Assembly: GCA_004554075.1 (NCBI GenBank)
Contig: SFOB01000033.1
Coordinates: 1-33,235 of the forward strand
Direction of reading: 5' to 3'
DNA length: 33,235 bases
Source: Treponema sp.
GTDB taxonomy: Bacteria > Spirochaetota > Spirochaetia > Treponematales > Treponemataceae
Shown piece after piece: positions 7,816-16,395 of the stretch. Within the stretch, counting starts at the first letter, position 1. Every line of letters starts with the position of its first letter. Below the pieces are notes generated by a model that was not told where the DNA came from, made no database searches, and was given only the letters and a program-made list of their open reading frames with translations. The translations under genes were made by a program, and so were the position numbers.

Positions 7816-8409
7816 TTAGAAAGGCATTCTGTAACAGAGATTTACAAGAATCAGAATAAGGAAGTGGCCTACTCCAAGGGCAACCAGGAGAATTATCCAG
7901 GACATCAAAAGGGAAGTCTGATAGCTCATGCTCTTTTTAGAGAAGGTGCCTGCAATTTTGTAGGTCATTTTGTTGAGAATCATATCAACCTGATTCCAGC
8001 CTGATTCATAAGATGTTCTGCCTTTATTGATGAGGAGTACAATCCAGCGGATAAAAATCAAAAGGGTAAAAATGCCAATGATAGAAGAGGTTATGCTCCA
8101 GAGAGAACTCAGAATTGTTCCAAGAATGCCTCCAAAGAAGATTCTTCCTGTACGCTGGATGCCTGCAAGAATTGCAGAAGCAAGGGAAAGGATTCCAAGA
8201 GAAACGATTGGGGAAAAATCTATATTACCGATACGCAGAAAGCTCATTTTTCTGAAGAGGCCCATATAAGGTTCACAGATGGTGGTCATAAAATGTCCGA
8301 ACTTTGTGAACTTTGCGCCCGGGAACCAGGACATAAGGATATAGATAAAGCACAAAAGTGTATAAAGCGTTAAAACTCCCGCAAGAATAGATAAAGCTGT
8401 CTGTATCAT
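7816..8409 (-). CDS. YggT family membrane protein
   Basis: A 197-residue integral membrane protein with two YggT-type halves: helix, a loop with SWFPGAKFTKFGHFMTTICEPYMG, then NIDFSPIVSLGILSL, followed by a hydrophobic helix and a second related half (IRWIVLLINKGRTSYESGWNQVDMILNKMTY). YggT proteins are linked to envelope processes, cell shape or osmotic stress, but the molecular role is unknown. The open frame reaches 8445, but AGGAGGT eight bases before the ATG at 8409 fixes that start. It precedes recG by 18 bases and very likely shares its mRNA. Confidence 0.85.
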   Translation of the reverse strand: MIQTALSILAGVLTLYTLLCFIYILMSWFPGAKFTKFGHFMTTICEPYMGLFRKMSFLRIGNIDFSPIVSLGILSLASAILAGIQRTGRIFFGGILGTILSSLWSITSSIIGIFTLLIFIRWIVLLINKGRTSYESGWNQVDMILNKMTYKIAGTFSKKSMSYQTSLLMSWIILLVALGVGHFLILILVNLCYRMPF

Positions 8410-8425
8410 AAGAAGATACCTCCTG

Positions 8426-8530
8426 AAATTATCGAAAGTCGGCAAGCACAGCTTGCCTCTGAGGCGGAACGAGCGATAATCCTAAATCGGCCCGCTGCCG
8501 CAGCCCGATTTTTAACGGATTTTCGATTGT
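8426..8530 (+). repeat. Dispersed intergenic repeat, copy 2 (dnaE-yggT gap)
   Basis: Contains GTCGGCAAGCACAGCTTGCC with hairpin GGCAAGC-ACA-GCTTGCC, TCTGAGGCGGAACGA, ATTATCG pairing with CGATAAT, and a second hairpin AATCGG...CCGATT around CCCGCTG.CGCAGCCC. The order of blocks is the same as at 12347-12444. The terminal T-rich hairpin may also terminate dnaE transcription. Confidence 0.75.
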
Positions 8531-8533
8531 AGC

Positions 8534-11500
8534 CTACTCCGTCCAGACCTCTCGTACAAAGTTGATGTCTCTCAGCGCCTTCAGGGTTTGCTCGTCGGCA
8601 CTTACGGAAATCTGGTCGTTTGCTTTTACGACATAAGGATTATTTCCTGTGTCTATATGAAAATATACTGAACATTTACCCATTTTATCAAATAAAAAAT
8701 CTCTTAATTGCGAAATTGATATTTCAGAATTGAAATTTGAGTCTAGTTTTATGTGCACAGACTGTGCGGCATGAGTTTCCATCTGCTCTACATCTTCAAT
8801 GGCATCAACTATCAAAGATGGAGTGTCGCGGCTGCCGTCTACTTTACCACGGAAGGCATAAACGCTGCCGTCTTCTATCTGGCCCCGCATGGTTTCCCAG
8901 GTTTTAGGGAAGAAGGTGAGGTCTATCTGGCCGTCCATATCATTAAGCTTTGCAAAGGCCATCTGAGCGCCTTTTTTAGTTGTTATCTGATGTATTCCGC
9001 TGAGCATTCCAAGGGCTATATAAGACTTTCCTGCGTCACGCATCTGCCATGGTCTTGCACCGCTTGCTTCCAGGGCTGCTTTTTCTGCCTTGCTTTCTTC
9101 TGCAATGCGGTTGATGTTACCGGCTCTTACGGTTACTGCGTGTTCAATTGCCTTTCTATAAGAGTCCAGAGGGTGTCCGCTTACGTAACAGCCTATGCAC
9201 TCTTTTTCCATGTTGAGCTGTTCCATATTTGGAATATCTGGAATTTTCTTAAACTGATAATCAGAGAAGTTTTTTTCTTCCTCTTCAAGGTCGCCGAACA
9301 AATCTCCCTGGCCTTTTTTCTGATCTTCAAGATATGAAGAAACATAATCAAGAACACCTTCCATATTTGCAAGAAGGGTCGGGCGGTTAAGAGTAGATCC
9401 GTCTTTTTCTTTAAGATGATCAAAAGCTCCAGTCTTAATGAGGACTTCTATAGCCTTTTTGTTTACAAGTGTTTTTTCGCGGCCGTCTTCGTCTTTTTCT
9501 ACAAGACCACACACGCGCATAATAAAGTCCATAAAACTCTTGTATGGACCGTTTGTTTCGCGTTCTTTTACAATTGCGGCTGCGGCGGCTTCTCCCATTC
9601 CTTTGATTCCCTTAAGACCAAAGACAATTCTGCCGTCTACAACGTCGAATATGATATCGGAACGGTTTACGTCCGGGGCATCTACAGGAACACCCATTTT
9701 TCGGGCTTCTTCAATATAGAAAGGAAGGCCGTCTGTAGAGGTAATTTCGTTTGTAAGGTTTGCTGCCATGAACTCGGCAGGGTAGTGGGCCTTGAGCCAG
9801 CCTGTACGGTATGCAAGAACCGAGTAGGCTGCAGCATGAGACTTGTTAAATCCGTAGCCCGCGAATGGAATCATGATTTCAAAAATATCGCCGGCGTGCT
9901 CTTCTGTGTGTCCGTTCTTTACGGCACCTGCAATAAACTCTTCCTTCTTTTTCATAAGAACGTCGAGTTTTTTCTTACCCATGGCACGGCGGAGCATATC
10001 GGCACCACCAAGCGAGAAGCCCGAAATAATCTGGGCTACCTTCATAACCTGTTCCTGATAAACCATGATACCGTAGGTTTCTTTAAGCAGGTCTTTAAGC
10101 GCAGGGTCCGGGTATTCAATTTTTTCCGGATGCCATTTTCCTTCAATATATTTTGGAATATAAGCCAGTGGACCCGGACGGAAAAGGGCGTTCAAGGCAA
10201 CCAGCTCTTCTATGCAGCGTGGTTTACATTCGCGAAGAATTTTCTGCATACCAGGAGATTCAAACTGGAATACGGCAACAGAGTCTCCGCGGTCAAACAG
10301 GTCAAAGGTTGCTTCGTCAGTTTCACTTACGTTTGCTGTAATGAACTCCGGAGTTCCTGCCGGGCGGTGTTTATTGATGATTGCCTCTGCATAGCGGATA
10401 AGCGAGAGGGTTTTTAGTCCAAGATAGTCGAACTTTACGAGTCCACAAGGTTCAATAATATCCATTGTGTACTGTACACCAACTTCACCAGTTTTAGGAT
10501 CCTTGAAAACCGGAGCCCAGTCTGGAAGCGGGGTAAGACCAATTACCATTCCCGATGCGTGAAGACCTGTGTTTCTTTTTACACCTTCAAGGCGGAAGGC
10601 AAGGTCAAAAAGCTCCTGATAGCGCGGGTCATCCTTGTATTTAATAAGCTGACCGCCATCAGGCATTTTTTCTGTTGGCTCTGAGAAGGCATCCTTGAGT
10701 TTAGCCTTAGGATTATCCGGGATGCATTTTTTGAGCTCGTTTACTTCACTGAGCGGAATGTTGAGAATTCGGCCTACGTCGGCAATACAGTTCTTTGGCT
10801 TAAGGGTACCAAAGGTTACAATGTGTCCTACGTTGGCGTCACCGTAAAGGTCTCGGGTATGCTGGATGATATCCTGGCGATAGTCGAAGTCCATATCAAC
10901 GTCGAAATCCGGCATGGATACACGTTCAGGGTTTAAGAATCGCTCAAAAATCAAACCATATCTGAATGGGTCGATATCTGTAATGGTCATGGCGTAGGCT
11001 ACAAGAGAACCCGCACCCGAACCTCGTCCCGGACCAATCGGGATATATGGCTTTGGCCTTTTGTTTACATTGTCATAAGTTGATTTAGACCAGTTGATGA
11101 ACTCCCATACGATAAGGAAGTAGCCGGAGAATCCCATTGTAAAGATGGTGTTCATTTCGTAGTCGGCACGTTCGCGGATTTCCGGGGTAATTTCCTTGTA
11201 GCGCTTTTTCAAGCCTTCTTCTACAAGATATTTTACATAATCATTCTGGTCGCTCTGATAGTCGTCTCCATGGGTACGGAACTCTGCAGGGAGCTCAAAT
11301 CGTGGCAGACATTCCTTAAGCTCAGGAGTTGAGTACTGTTTGATTGTAAGATTACACATGTTGGCAATCTTAATTGTGTTGTCGTAGGCTTCCGGGCACT
11401 GAGGGAAGAGGGCTCTCATTTCCTCTTCGGTTTTGAAGTACCAGTTATCAAGGTCCATGTCGCCGCCCATTTTTGCATGCTTTTCATGCAGCTGATTTTT

Positions 11501-12262
11501 AAAGCCGATACAGCGGAGGGCATCCTGTGCAATTGCGTCTTCTTTTTCTACATAGTGAATATCGTTTGTAACTACCAGCGGAATATCCAGCTTGTGAGCC
11601 AGGGCAATCAGCTTTTCTGCTACTACCTTCTGCTCTGGAATTCCGTGGTCTTGAAGTTCAATGTAATAATGGTCTGGTCCAAAAAGATTTTTATACTTAA
11701 GTGCCAGTTCTTCTGCTTCTTTGTCCATGCCGGCAAGCAGCATCTGAGGAAGCTCTCCCTGAATACAGGCAGAACAGCAGATAATTCCTTCGTGATACTG
11801 TTCAAGCAGTTCAAAGTCTATACGTGGCTTACCGTAGTAAAGGGCATTTTCGTCACAGAAGGCGCGGCTGGAAAGCCAGCACATGTTTTCGTAGCCTTTC
11901 TGATTTTCGCAGAGGAGAATAAGGTGGAAGTAGTGGGCTTTACGGTCGCCTTCTTCGCCTTTGTGGCTGTAGGGAACATCTTCTTTTTCGTAGTGGCTTC
12001 CGTAGGCAACGTAGAACTCTTCTCCAACAATCGGGTTGATTCCGTTAACATGGCAGAGTTTTTCAAAGTTGAGGGCACCGAACATGTTTCCGTGGTCGGT
12101 GAGGGCAAGGGCTGGCATGTTAAGAGCCTTTGCTTTTGCAACAAGCTTATCCAGAGTGGCACAAGAGTCCAAAAGAGAATAGTCTGAGTGTACGTGAAGG
12201 TGTACAAAGTTTGCTACAGGCGTGCCCTCTGGGGCTGCCGGAAATTCGTGGTAATCTGCCAT
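8534..12262 (-). CDS. dnaE: DNA polymerase III alpha subunit
   Basis: The replicative polymerase, 1242 residues, somewhat longer than E. coli DnaE. The N-terminal PHP domain shows FVHLHVHSDYSLLD (19-32) and LTDHGNM. The palm has PGRGSGAGSLVAYA (411-424) and the catalytic PDFDVDMDFD (451-460, with Asp454 and Asp456). Fingers and tandem HhH motifs follow (GFNKSHAAAYSVLAY, FGLKGIKGMGEAAA), then a C-terminal OB-fold (ALGMLSGIHQITTKKGAQMAFAKLNDM) and tail. The start is supported by GGGAG about nine bases before ATG. The upstream gap holds the chemoreceptor terminator, so dnaE needs its own promoter, which I could not place with confidence. Confidence 0.97.
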   Translation of the reverse strand: MADYHEFPAAPEGTPVANFVHLHVHSDYSLLDSCATLDKLVAKAKALNMPALALTDHGNMFGALNFEKLCHVNGINPIVGEEFYVAYGSHYEKEDVPYSHKGEEGDRKAHYFHLILLCENQKGYENMCWLSSRAFCDENALYYGKPRIDFELLEQYHEGIICCSACIQGELPQMLLAGMDKEAEELALKYKNLFGPDHYYIELQDHGIPEQKVVAEKLIALAHKLDIPLVVTNDIHYVEKEDAIAQDALRCIGFKNQLHEKHAKMGGDMDLDNWYFKTEEEMRALFPQCPEAYDNTIKIANMCNLTIKQYSTPELKECLPRFELPAEFRTHGDDYQSDQNDYVKYLVEEGLKKRYKEITPEIRERADYEMNTIFTMGFSGYFLIVWEFINWSKSTYDNVNKRPKPYIPIGPGRGSGAGSLVAYAMTITDIDPFRYGLIFERFLNPERVSMPDFDVDMDFDYRQDIIQHTRDLYGDANVGHIVTFGTLKPKNCIADVGRILNIPLSEVNELKKCIPDNPKAKLKDAFSEPTEKMPDGGQLIKYKDDPRYQELFDLAFRLEGVKRNTGLHASGMVIGLTPLPDWAPVFKDPKTGEVGVQYTMDIIEPCGLVKFDYLGLKTLSLIRYAEAIINKHRPAGTPEFITANVSETDEATFDLFDRGDSVAVFQFESPGMQKILRECKPRCIEELVALNALFRPGPLAYIPKYIEGKWHPEKIEYPDPALKDLLKETYGIMVYQEQVMKVAQIISGFSLGGADMLRRAMGKKKLDVLMKKKEEFIAGAVKNGHTEEHAGDIFEIMIPFAGYGFNKSHAAAYSVLAYRTGWLKAHYPAEFMAANLTNEITSTDGLPFYIEEARKMGVPVDAPDVNRSDIIFDVVDGRIVFGLKGIKGMGEAAAAAIVKERETNGPYKSFMDFIMRVCGLVEKDEDGREKTLVNKKAIEVLIKTGAFDHLKEKDGSTLNRPTLLANMEGVLDYVSSYLEDQKKGQGDLFGDLEEEEKNFSDYQFKKIPDIPNMEQLNMEKECIGCYVSGHPLDSYRKAIEHAVTVRAGNINRIAEESKAEKAALEASGARPWQMRDAGKSYIALGMLSGIHQITTKKGAQMAFAKLNDMDGQIDLTFFPKTWETMRGQIEDGSVYAFRGKVDGSRDTPSLIVDAIEDVEQMETHAAQSVHIKLDSNFNSEISISQLRDFLFDKMGKCSVYFHIDTGNNPYVVKANDQISVSADEQTLKALRDINFVREVWTE

Positions 12263-12310
12263 TTTTTAATGTCTCCCGGACTTTCAATTATAGCATAAAA
12301 GACAAAAAAA

Positions 12311-12331
12311 AACACGGCGGAAAGCCGTGTT
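12311..12331 (-). terminator. Intrinsic terminator for the chemoreceptor gene
   Basis: AACACGGC-GGAAA-GCCGTGTT stem; on the - strand it is followed by a run of T, in the gap between the chemoreceptor stop and the dnaE start. The + strand side also has T's, so it may work both ways. Confidence 0.8.
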
Positions 12332-12346
12332 TTTGTGTATTATAAA

Positions 12347-12444
12347 CAGTCGGCAAGCACAGCTTGCCTCTGAGCCATTCTCTCGATGAACCTAAAATGG
12401 CCCGCTGTCGCAGCCCATTTTTTAACGGTTCTTCGATTTTAGGC
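12347..12444 (+). repeat. Dispersed intergenic repeat, copy 3 (chemoreceptor-dnaE gap)
   Basis: GTCGGCAAGCACAGCTTGCC at about 12349, then TCTGAGCC, GAACCTAAAATGG, CCCGCTGTCGCAGCCCATTTT and TTTTAGG. Two nested inverted repeats are visible (CCTAAAA...TTTTAGG and AAAATGG...CCCATTTT). It shares the first 20 bases exactly with copy 2. Confidence 0.75.
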
Positions 12445-12445
12445 T

Positions 12446-14326
12446 TTAATTAAGTTTGAAAGAGTTCAGATCTTTCATAAGTCCCTGGAGATTTTCCTGA
12501 GTGCTGTTTGTAGAAGCTGTTGTAACAGTTACGGCATCAGAAATCTGCTGAGAGAACTCATTAATCTGAGACATGTTTTCAGAAATAACACGAGTTACTT
12601 CAGAAAGGTTTCTCATTTCCTTAAGAATCTGTTCACCACCAACAAGCATTTCCTGTGAACCATTCTTTACTTCCGCAGTAGAATCACTGATTTCGTGCAT
12701 AGCTTCGAGAACCTGCTGGTTACCAGAGTTCTGTTCTTCCATTGCGTTAGCAATTACAGTTTCCTGCTCGCGAACCTTTTGAGAAAGTTCGTAAATATCT
12801 GAGAATGCATTCTGTACAAGGTTAATATCTGTAGAAATACCGCCGATTGCTTCTGAAAGAGAACGAAGGTTTTCGTCGATAGACTTACTCTGTTCACCAG
12901 ACTGTTCAGCAAGTTTACGGATTTCTTCGGCAACTACAGCAAATCCCTTTCCGGCCTCACCAGCGTGAGCAGACTCAATTGCGGCGTTCATAGCGAGAAG
13001 GTTTGTACGGCTTGCAATGCTCTGAATGATGCTGGAAGCCTGTAAGATGCCTTCAGACTGCTGCAATACGCCTTCTGCTGTTTTAACGGCAGCTTTTACC
13101 TGCTGCTGACCTTTATCTGCGGCAGTTGTAAGTGCATTTACAACCTGATTGTTCTTTTCAAGAATCTGAGTAACGCTCTGAATATTTGCAACCATTTCTT
13201 CTACAGCGGCAGAAGACTGTGTTACACCGGCAGCCTGTGCTTCAATAGAAGAGTTGAGGGCGCGGATGTTACCCATAATCTGCTCAATAGAAGAGTTAGA
13301 TTCTTCTACACCGGCAGACTGATTTTCAATTTCTTCTTTCATAGTTGAAAGGGATTCTACAATGTTTGCAACGTTGTCTTTTGTAAGATCCATGTTGTGA
13401 ACAAGGTCATCAGACTGGGTTGAAGTTTTCTTAGTAGAAACATCAATATCACGAAGAATATCAGCGGCCTGATTCTTAAATGCATTAATACCCTGAATAA
13501 TAATACCAAGCTCACTTCGGTGCATAGGACGGCAATCTGCAACAGTGTAGTCCTTTTGAGAAAGGGCTGCAGTAAGGCCTCCAATCTGCTTAAGTGCATT
13601 AATAATATCTGCTGTAAGCAATAAAACTGCAATTGCGAAGTAAACTACACTATAAATCAAAATAGGAGAAATTCTCTTGTATACAACATGTGCACCTGCA
13701 GCAAGATTTGCAGGAGTAATACAAATCATTGTAAGGAAGATTACACCAAGAAGTGCGAAAGTAAGTGTGAGTACGTTTCTCTGCACAATATTAAGAGGAA
13801 TTTCCTTATTATTAAAAGGAATCATATAAAGCTTTGGTTCAATAATTCTGATATGAAGAATATAGAAGAAAAGGCTTACATCAAAGAGAGAACCAAGGAA
13901 GAGGAGTACGATAAAAAATCCCGGATCTCCTCCCTGGAAGGCTGCTAGCTTTATACCCGAATTTTTCAGGGAGATGGTGATTGTTTCACCAATTATAATC
14001 ATTGAAGAAACAGGAATAATAATGTCTAACATATCTGTAAGGATAAGCTGCTTGTTAAACTTCTTGATTCCTTCCGGGGTAAGTTCTGCTTTGACAATTA
14101 TGCTTCGCAGACGGTAGGTCATTAAGGCACCGGCAATAACAACCACTGCTACCATAAGATTTACTATAGGATTCTTAAAGATAAGTCCCATCTCCTGTGT
14201 TGTAAATAAGCCTGATAAGAGACTAATTGGGGTCATAAAGGCAAATGGAGTAAGATATAGCAGGAAAAGCATAAGATATCCATACCAGGGTACCATTATT
14301 CCATTTGATGTAGTTTTTGAGCTCAT
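12446..14326 (-). CDS. Methyl-accepting chemotaxis protein with six-helix membrane N-terminus
   Basis: A chemoreceptor of 626 residues that passes signals to CheA/CheW. The N-terminal 245 residues form about six transmembrane segments (around 15-37, 50-70, 92-113, 130-153, 183-205, 222-243) with only short loops, so there is no periplasmic ligand domain. A short HAMP-like connector (ALSQKDYTVADCRPMHRSELG) follows, then the cytoplasmic coiled-coil with the highly conserved tip (SIASRTNLLAMNAAIESAHA, then GEAGKGFAVVAEEIRKLAEQS). AGGAG stands before the ATG. The signal could be a membrane or energy state, or a small lipophilic molecule; that is inference. It is monocistronic. Confidence 0.93.
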   Translation of the reverse strand: MSSKTTSNGIMVPWYGYLMLFLLYLTPFAFMTPISLLSGLFTTQEMGLIFKNPIVNLMVAVVVIAGALMTYRLRSIIVKAELTPEGIKKFNKQLILTDMLDIIIPVSSMIIIGETITISLKNSGIKLAAFQGGDPGFFIVLLFLGSLFDVSLFFYILHIRIIEPKLYMIPFNNKEIPLNIVQRNVLTLTFALLGVIFLTMICITPANLAAGAHVVYKRISPILIYSVVYFAIAVLLLTADIINALKQIGGLTAALSQKDYTVADCRPMHRSELGIIIQGINAFKNQAADILRDIDVSTKKTSTQSDDLVHNMDLTKDNVANIVESLSTMKEEIENQSAGVEESNSSIEQIMGNIRALNSSIEAQAAGVTQSSAAVEEMVANIQSVTQILEKNNQVVNALTTAADKGQQQVKAAVKTAEGVLQQSEGILQASSIIQSIASRTNLLAMNAAIESAHAGEAGKGFAVVAEEIRKLAEQSGEQSKSIDENLRSLSEAIGGISTDINLVQNAFSDIYELSQKVREQETVIANAMEEQNSGNQQVLEAMHEISDSTAEVKNGSQEMLVGGEQILKEMRNLSEVTRVISENMSQINEFSQQISDAVTVTTASTNSTQENLQGLMKDLNSFKLN

Positions 14327-14486
14327 AATTTCTCCTAAAAAAATAAAAACTGTTATTATATTATACGGTAACTTTTGAAATAAGTATAGTTTTTTCTATA
14401 ATATCTTGTTATTTTTAAGTATAACATCTTATTTCTGCTATATAATTATCTTGCGGATAGTATTGGAGAGTGATAAATTAATTTAT

Positions 14487-14624
14487 ATGAATCACAGAAA
14501 ATCCTTTTCAAGCTATCTGAAGGGAAAGGATTCTTCTGTACAAGATGTTTTCCGCCGGGCTGATAAAGCAATGTACGACGATAAAACTGCTTACTACAAG
14601 GCTCACGACCGCCGCCAGCGCTAG
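14487..14624 (+). pseudogene. Remnant of a GGDEF (diguanylate cyclase) domain
   Basis: A 45-codon frame ends VFRRADKAMYDDKTAYYKAHD, which matches the last helix of GGDEF domains (typically RADxAMYxAKxxGRN). The rest of the catalytic domain, including the GG[DE]EF loop, is absent, so this is a 3' fragment, not an active enzyme. The open frame extends upstream to 14406 with unrelated hydrophobic sequence. No convincing ribosome binding site is present. Confidence 0.6.
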
Positions 14625-14633
14625 CCGCCTAAC

Positions 14634-14670
14634 GGTGGTTGAGTAGACCGTAGGTCGTATCGAAACCACC
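14634..14670. repeat. Palindromic repeat GGTGGTT...AACCACC
   Basis: GGTGGTT (14634-14640) and AACCACC (14664-14670) flank an inner dyad GACC-GTA-GGTC. It sits between the GGDEF remnant and the gltX promoter. Confidence 0.65.
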
Positions 14671-14677
14671 CTATCTA

Positions 14678-14706
14678 TTGAGACATCTCCTCAAAATCAT
14701 TATAAT
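14678..14706 (+). promoter_or_regulatory. Sigma-70 promoter of gltX
   Basis: TTGAGA (14678-14683), 17-base spacer, TATAAT (14701-14706), 34 bases before the gltX ATG. A second TATAAT at 14721 is too close to the start to be a better choice. Confidence 0.6.
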
Positions 14707-14740
14707 CAATCATTATTTTCTATAATATGAGGAGTCTTTT

Positions 14741-16318
14741 ATGGCAGACAAAGAAGTTCGTGTACGTTATGCGCCTAGCCCAACTGGAATGCAGCACATT
14801 GGTGGTGTTCGCACTGCGCTTTTTAATTATCTTTTTGCACGTTCTCAAAACGGAAAATTCATTTTACGTCTGGAAGATACAGACCGCACCCGTTACGACG
14901 AAAAATATGTTCAGAACCTTTACGATACAATGGCATGGCTCGGAATTGACTGGGACGAAGGCGGTTCAAAGGGTGGTGAATATGGCCCATATGTTCAGAG
15001 TGAACGTTTTGAACTTTACAAGAAATACGCTTATGAACTCGTAGAAAAGGGAGAGGCTTACTACTGTTTCTGTGATGCAGAACGCCTTGACCGCATCCGC
15101 AAGATTCAGACAGAAAACAAGATGGCTCCAGGTTACGACCGCAACTGCCGTCACCTTACTCCAGAAGAAGTAAAGGCAAATCTTGATGCAGGTAAGCCTT
15201 ATGTAATCCGTCTTAAGGTTCCAATGGAAGGAGAAACAAAATTCTCTGACCACCTTCTTGGCGACATCGTATGGAAGAACGAAGATATTTCTCCAGACCC
15301 AGTACTCTTAAAGAGTGACGGCTTCCCAACCTATCACCTTGCAAACATTGTTGATGACCACTTTATGAAAATCAGCCATGTTATGCGTGCTCAGGAATGG
15401 ATTCCTTCAACTCCACTCCACGTTCAGATGTACCGCGCTTTCGGTTGGGAACACCCTGAGTTCTGTCACCTTCCAATGGTAAACGGTGCAGACGGAAAGA
15501 AACTTTCTAAGCGCCACGGTTCTACATCTTTGAATGAATTCCGTGCCCGCGGTTATCTTCCACAGGCTATCGTAAACTACGTTGCAATGCTCGGCTGTTC
15601 TTACGAAGAAGGAAAAGAGTTCTATACACTCGAAGAACTTGCAAAGGCCTTTAAGCTTGAGCACCTGAACAAGGCTCCTGCTGTATTTGACTACAAGAAG
15701 CTTGAATATTACAACGGAAATTATATCCGCCAGTTGAGCACAGAAGAGCTTTACAAGTGGACTCTTCCATTCATTACAGGAACAGGTGACGCCCTTCTCG
15801 AAATCAACCCTGAAAACCCACAGCCAAAACCAAATGTTGGTCCTGAGTTCTCTGGCGTTGCACTTGGAGAAGACGGAAAGCCTTACTGCGTAGACAAATC
15901 GATGAATATGTCGAGCGAAGATGTTGAAAAGACACTTATGGGCCTTATGCCACTTATCCAGGAACGTCTTAAGTTCCTTACAGAAGCTGCAGAAATGGTT
16001 CACTTTATGTTTACAGAGCCTGCAGTTCCTCCTGCAGATCAGATTATTCCTAAGCGCATTGATGCTGCTAAGACAAAGGAAGTTCTTGAAGTTGCAAAGG
16101 AATTTGTAGCAAAGGTATTCGAGCTTGACCACGAAGGTGCAGAAGAGTTTGCAAAGGCTAAGGCAGAAGAGCTTGGAATTAAACTCGGTGACTTTATGAT
16201 GCCAGTTCGTATGGCAGTTACAGGAAGCCGCGTTTCTCCTCCTCTTATCGGTTCTATTTCTGTTCTTGGTAAAGATCGTGCTCTTGCAAGAATTGACCGT
16301 ACATTAGCAACACTTTAA
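14741..16318 (+). CDS. gltX: Glutamyl-tRNA synthetase
   Basis: Class I synthetase that attaches glutamate to tRNA-Glu. It has 525 residues. HIGH-type motif HIGG at 19-22 within RYAPSPTGMQHIGGVRTALF, the LEDTDRTR segment, and the KMSKS-type loop KKLSKRHG at 253-260 are all intact. A stretch of about 45 residues (INPENPQPKPNVGPEFSGVA region, roughly 350-395) interrupts the C-terminal anticodon-binding part and looks like a lineage-specific insertion. AGGAG precedes the ATG. It has its own promoter and a strong terminator, so it is probably monocistronic. Confidence 0.97.
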   Translation: MADKEVRVRYAPSPTGMQHIGGVRTALFNYLFARSQNGKFILRLEDTDRTRYDEKYVQNLYDTMAWLGIDWDEGGSKGGEYGPYVQSERFELYKKYAYELVEKGEAYYCFCDAERLDRIRKIQTENKMAPGYDRNCRHLTPEEVKANLDAGKPYVIRLKVPMEGETKFSDHLLGDIVWKNEDISPDPVLLKSDGFPTYHLANIVDDHFMKISHVMRAQEWIPSTPLHVQMYRAFGWEHPEFCHLPMVNGADGKKLSKRHGSTSLNEFRARGYLPQAIVNYVAMLGCSYEEGKEFYTLEELAKAFKLEHLNKAPAVFDYKKLEYYNGNYIRQLSTEELYKWTLPFITGTGDALLEINPENPQPKPNVGPEFSGVALGEDGKPYCVDKSMNMSSEDVEKTLMGLMPLIQERLKFLTEAAEMVHFMFTEPAVPPADQIIPKRIDAAKTKEVLEVAKEFVAKVFELDHEGAEEFAKAKAEELGIKLGDFMMPVRMAVTGSRVSPPLIGSISVLGKDRALARIDRTLATL

Positions 16319-16332
16319 TATACGTTATTAAT

Positions 16333-16382
16333 TCCCGGGTTGTTCCTGAGTTTTTAGAAGGACTAGACCCGGGATTTTTTTT
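16333..16382 (+). terminator. Intrinsic terminator after gltX
   Basis: TCCCGGGT (16333-16340) and ACCCGGGA (16367-16374) pair across a 26-base loop that contains a further TTCC...GGA pairing, followed by eight T. The ribosome binding site of the next gene comes directly after. Confidence 0.75.
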
Positions 16383-16395
16383 AGGAGAATAAGTT

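Noticed and set aside
9416..10417. A 333-codon + strand frame opposite dnaE, and similar long frames opposite recG (5683-6489), gltX (15407-16132) and dnaE (11477-12187)
   Set aside because: They are antisense shadows of conserved genes, with Cys/Phe-rich composition and no family features.
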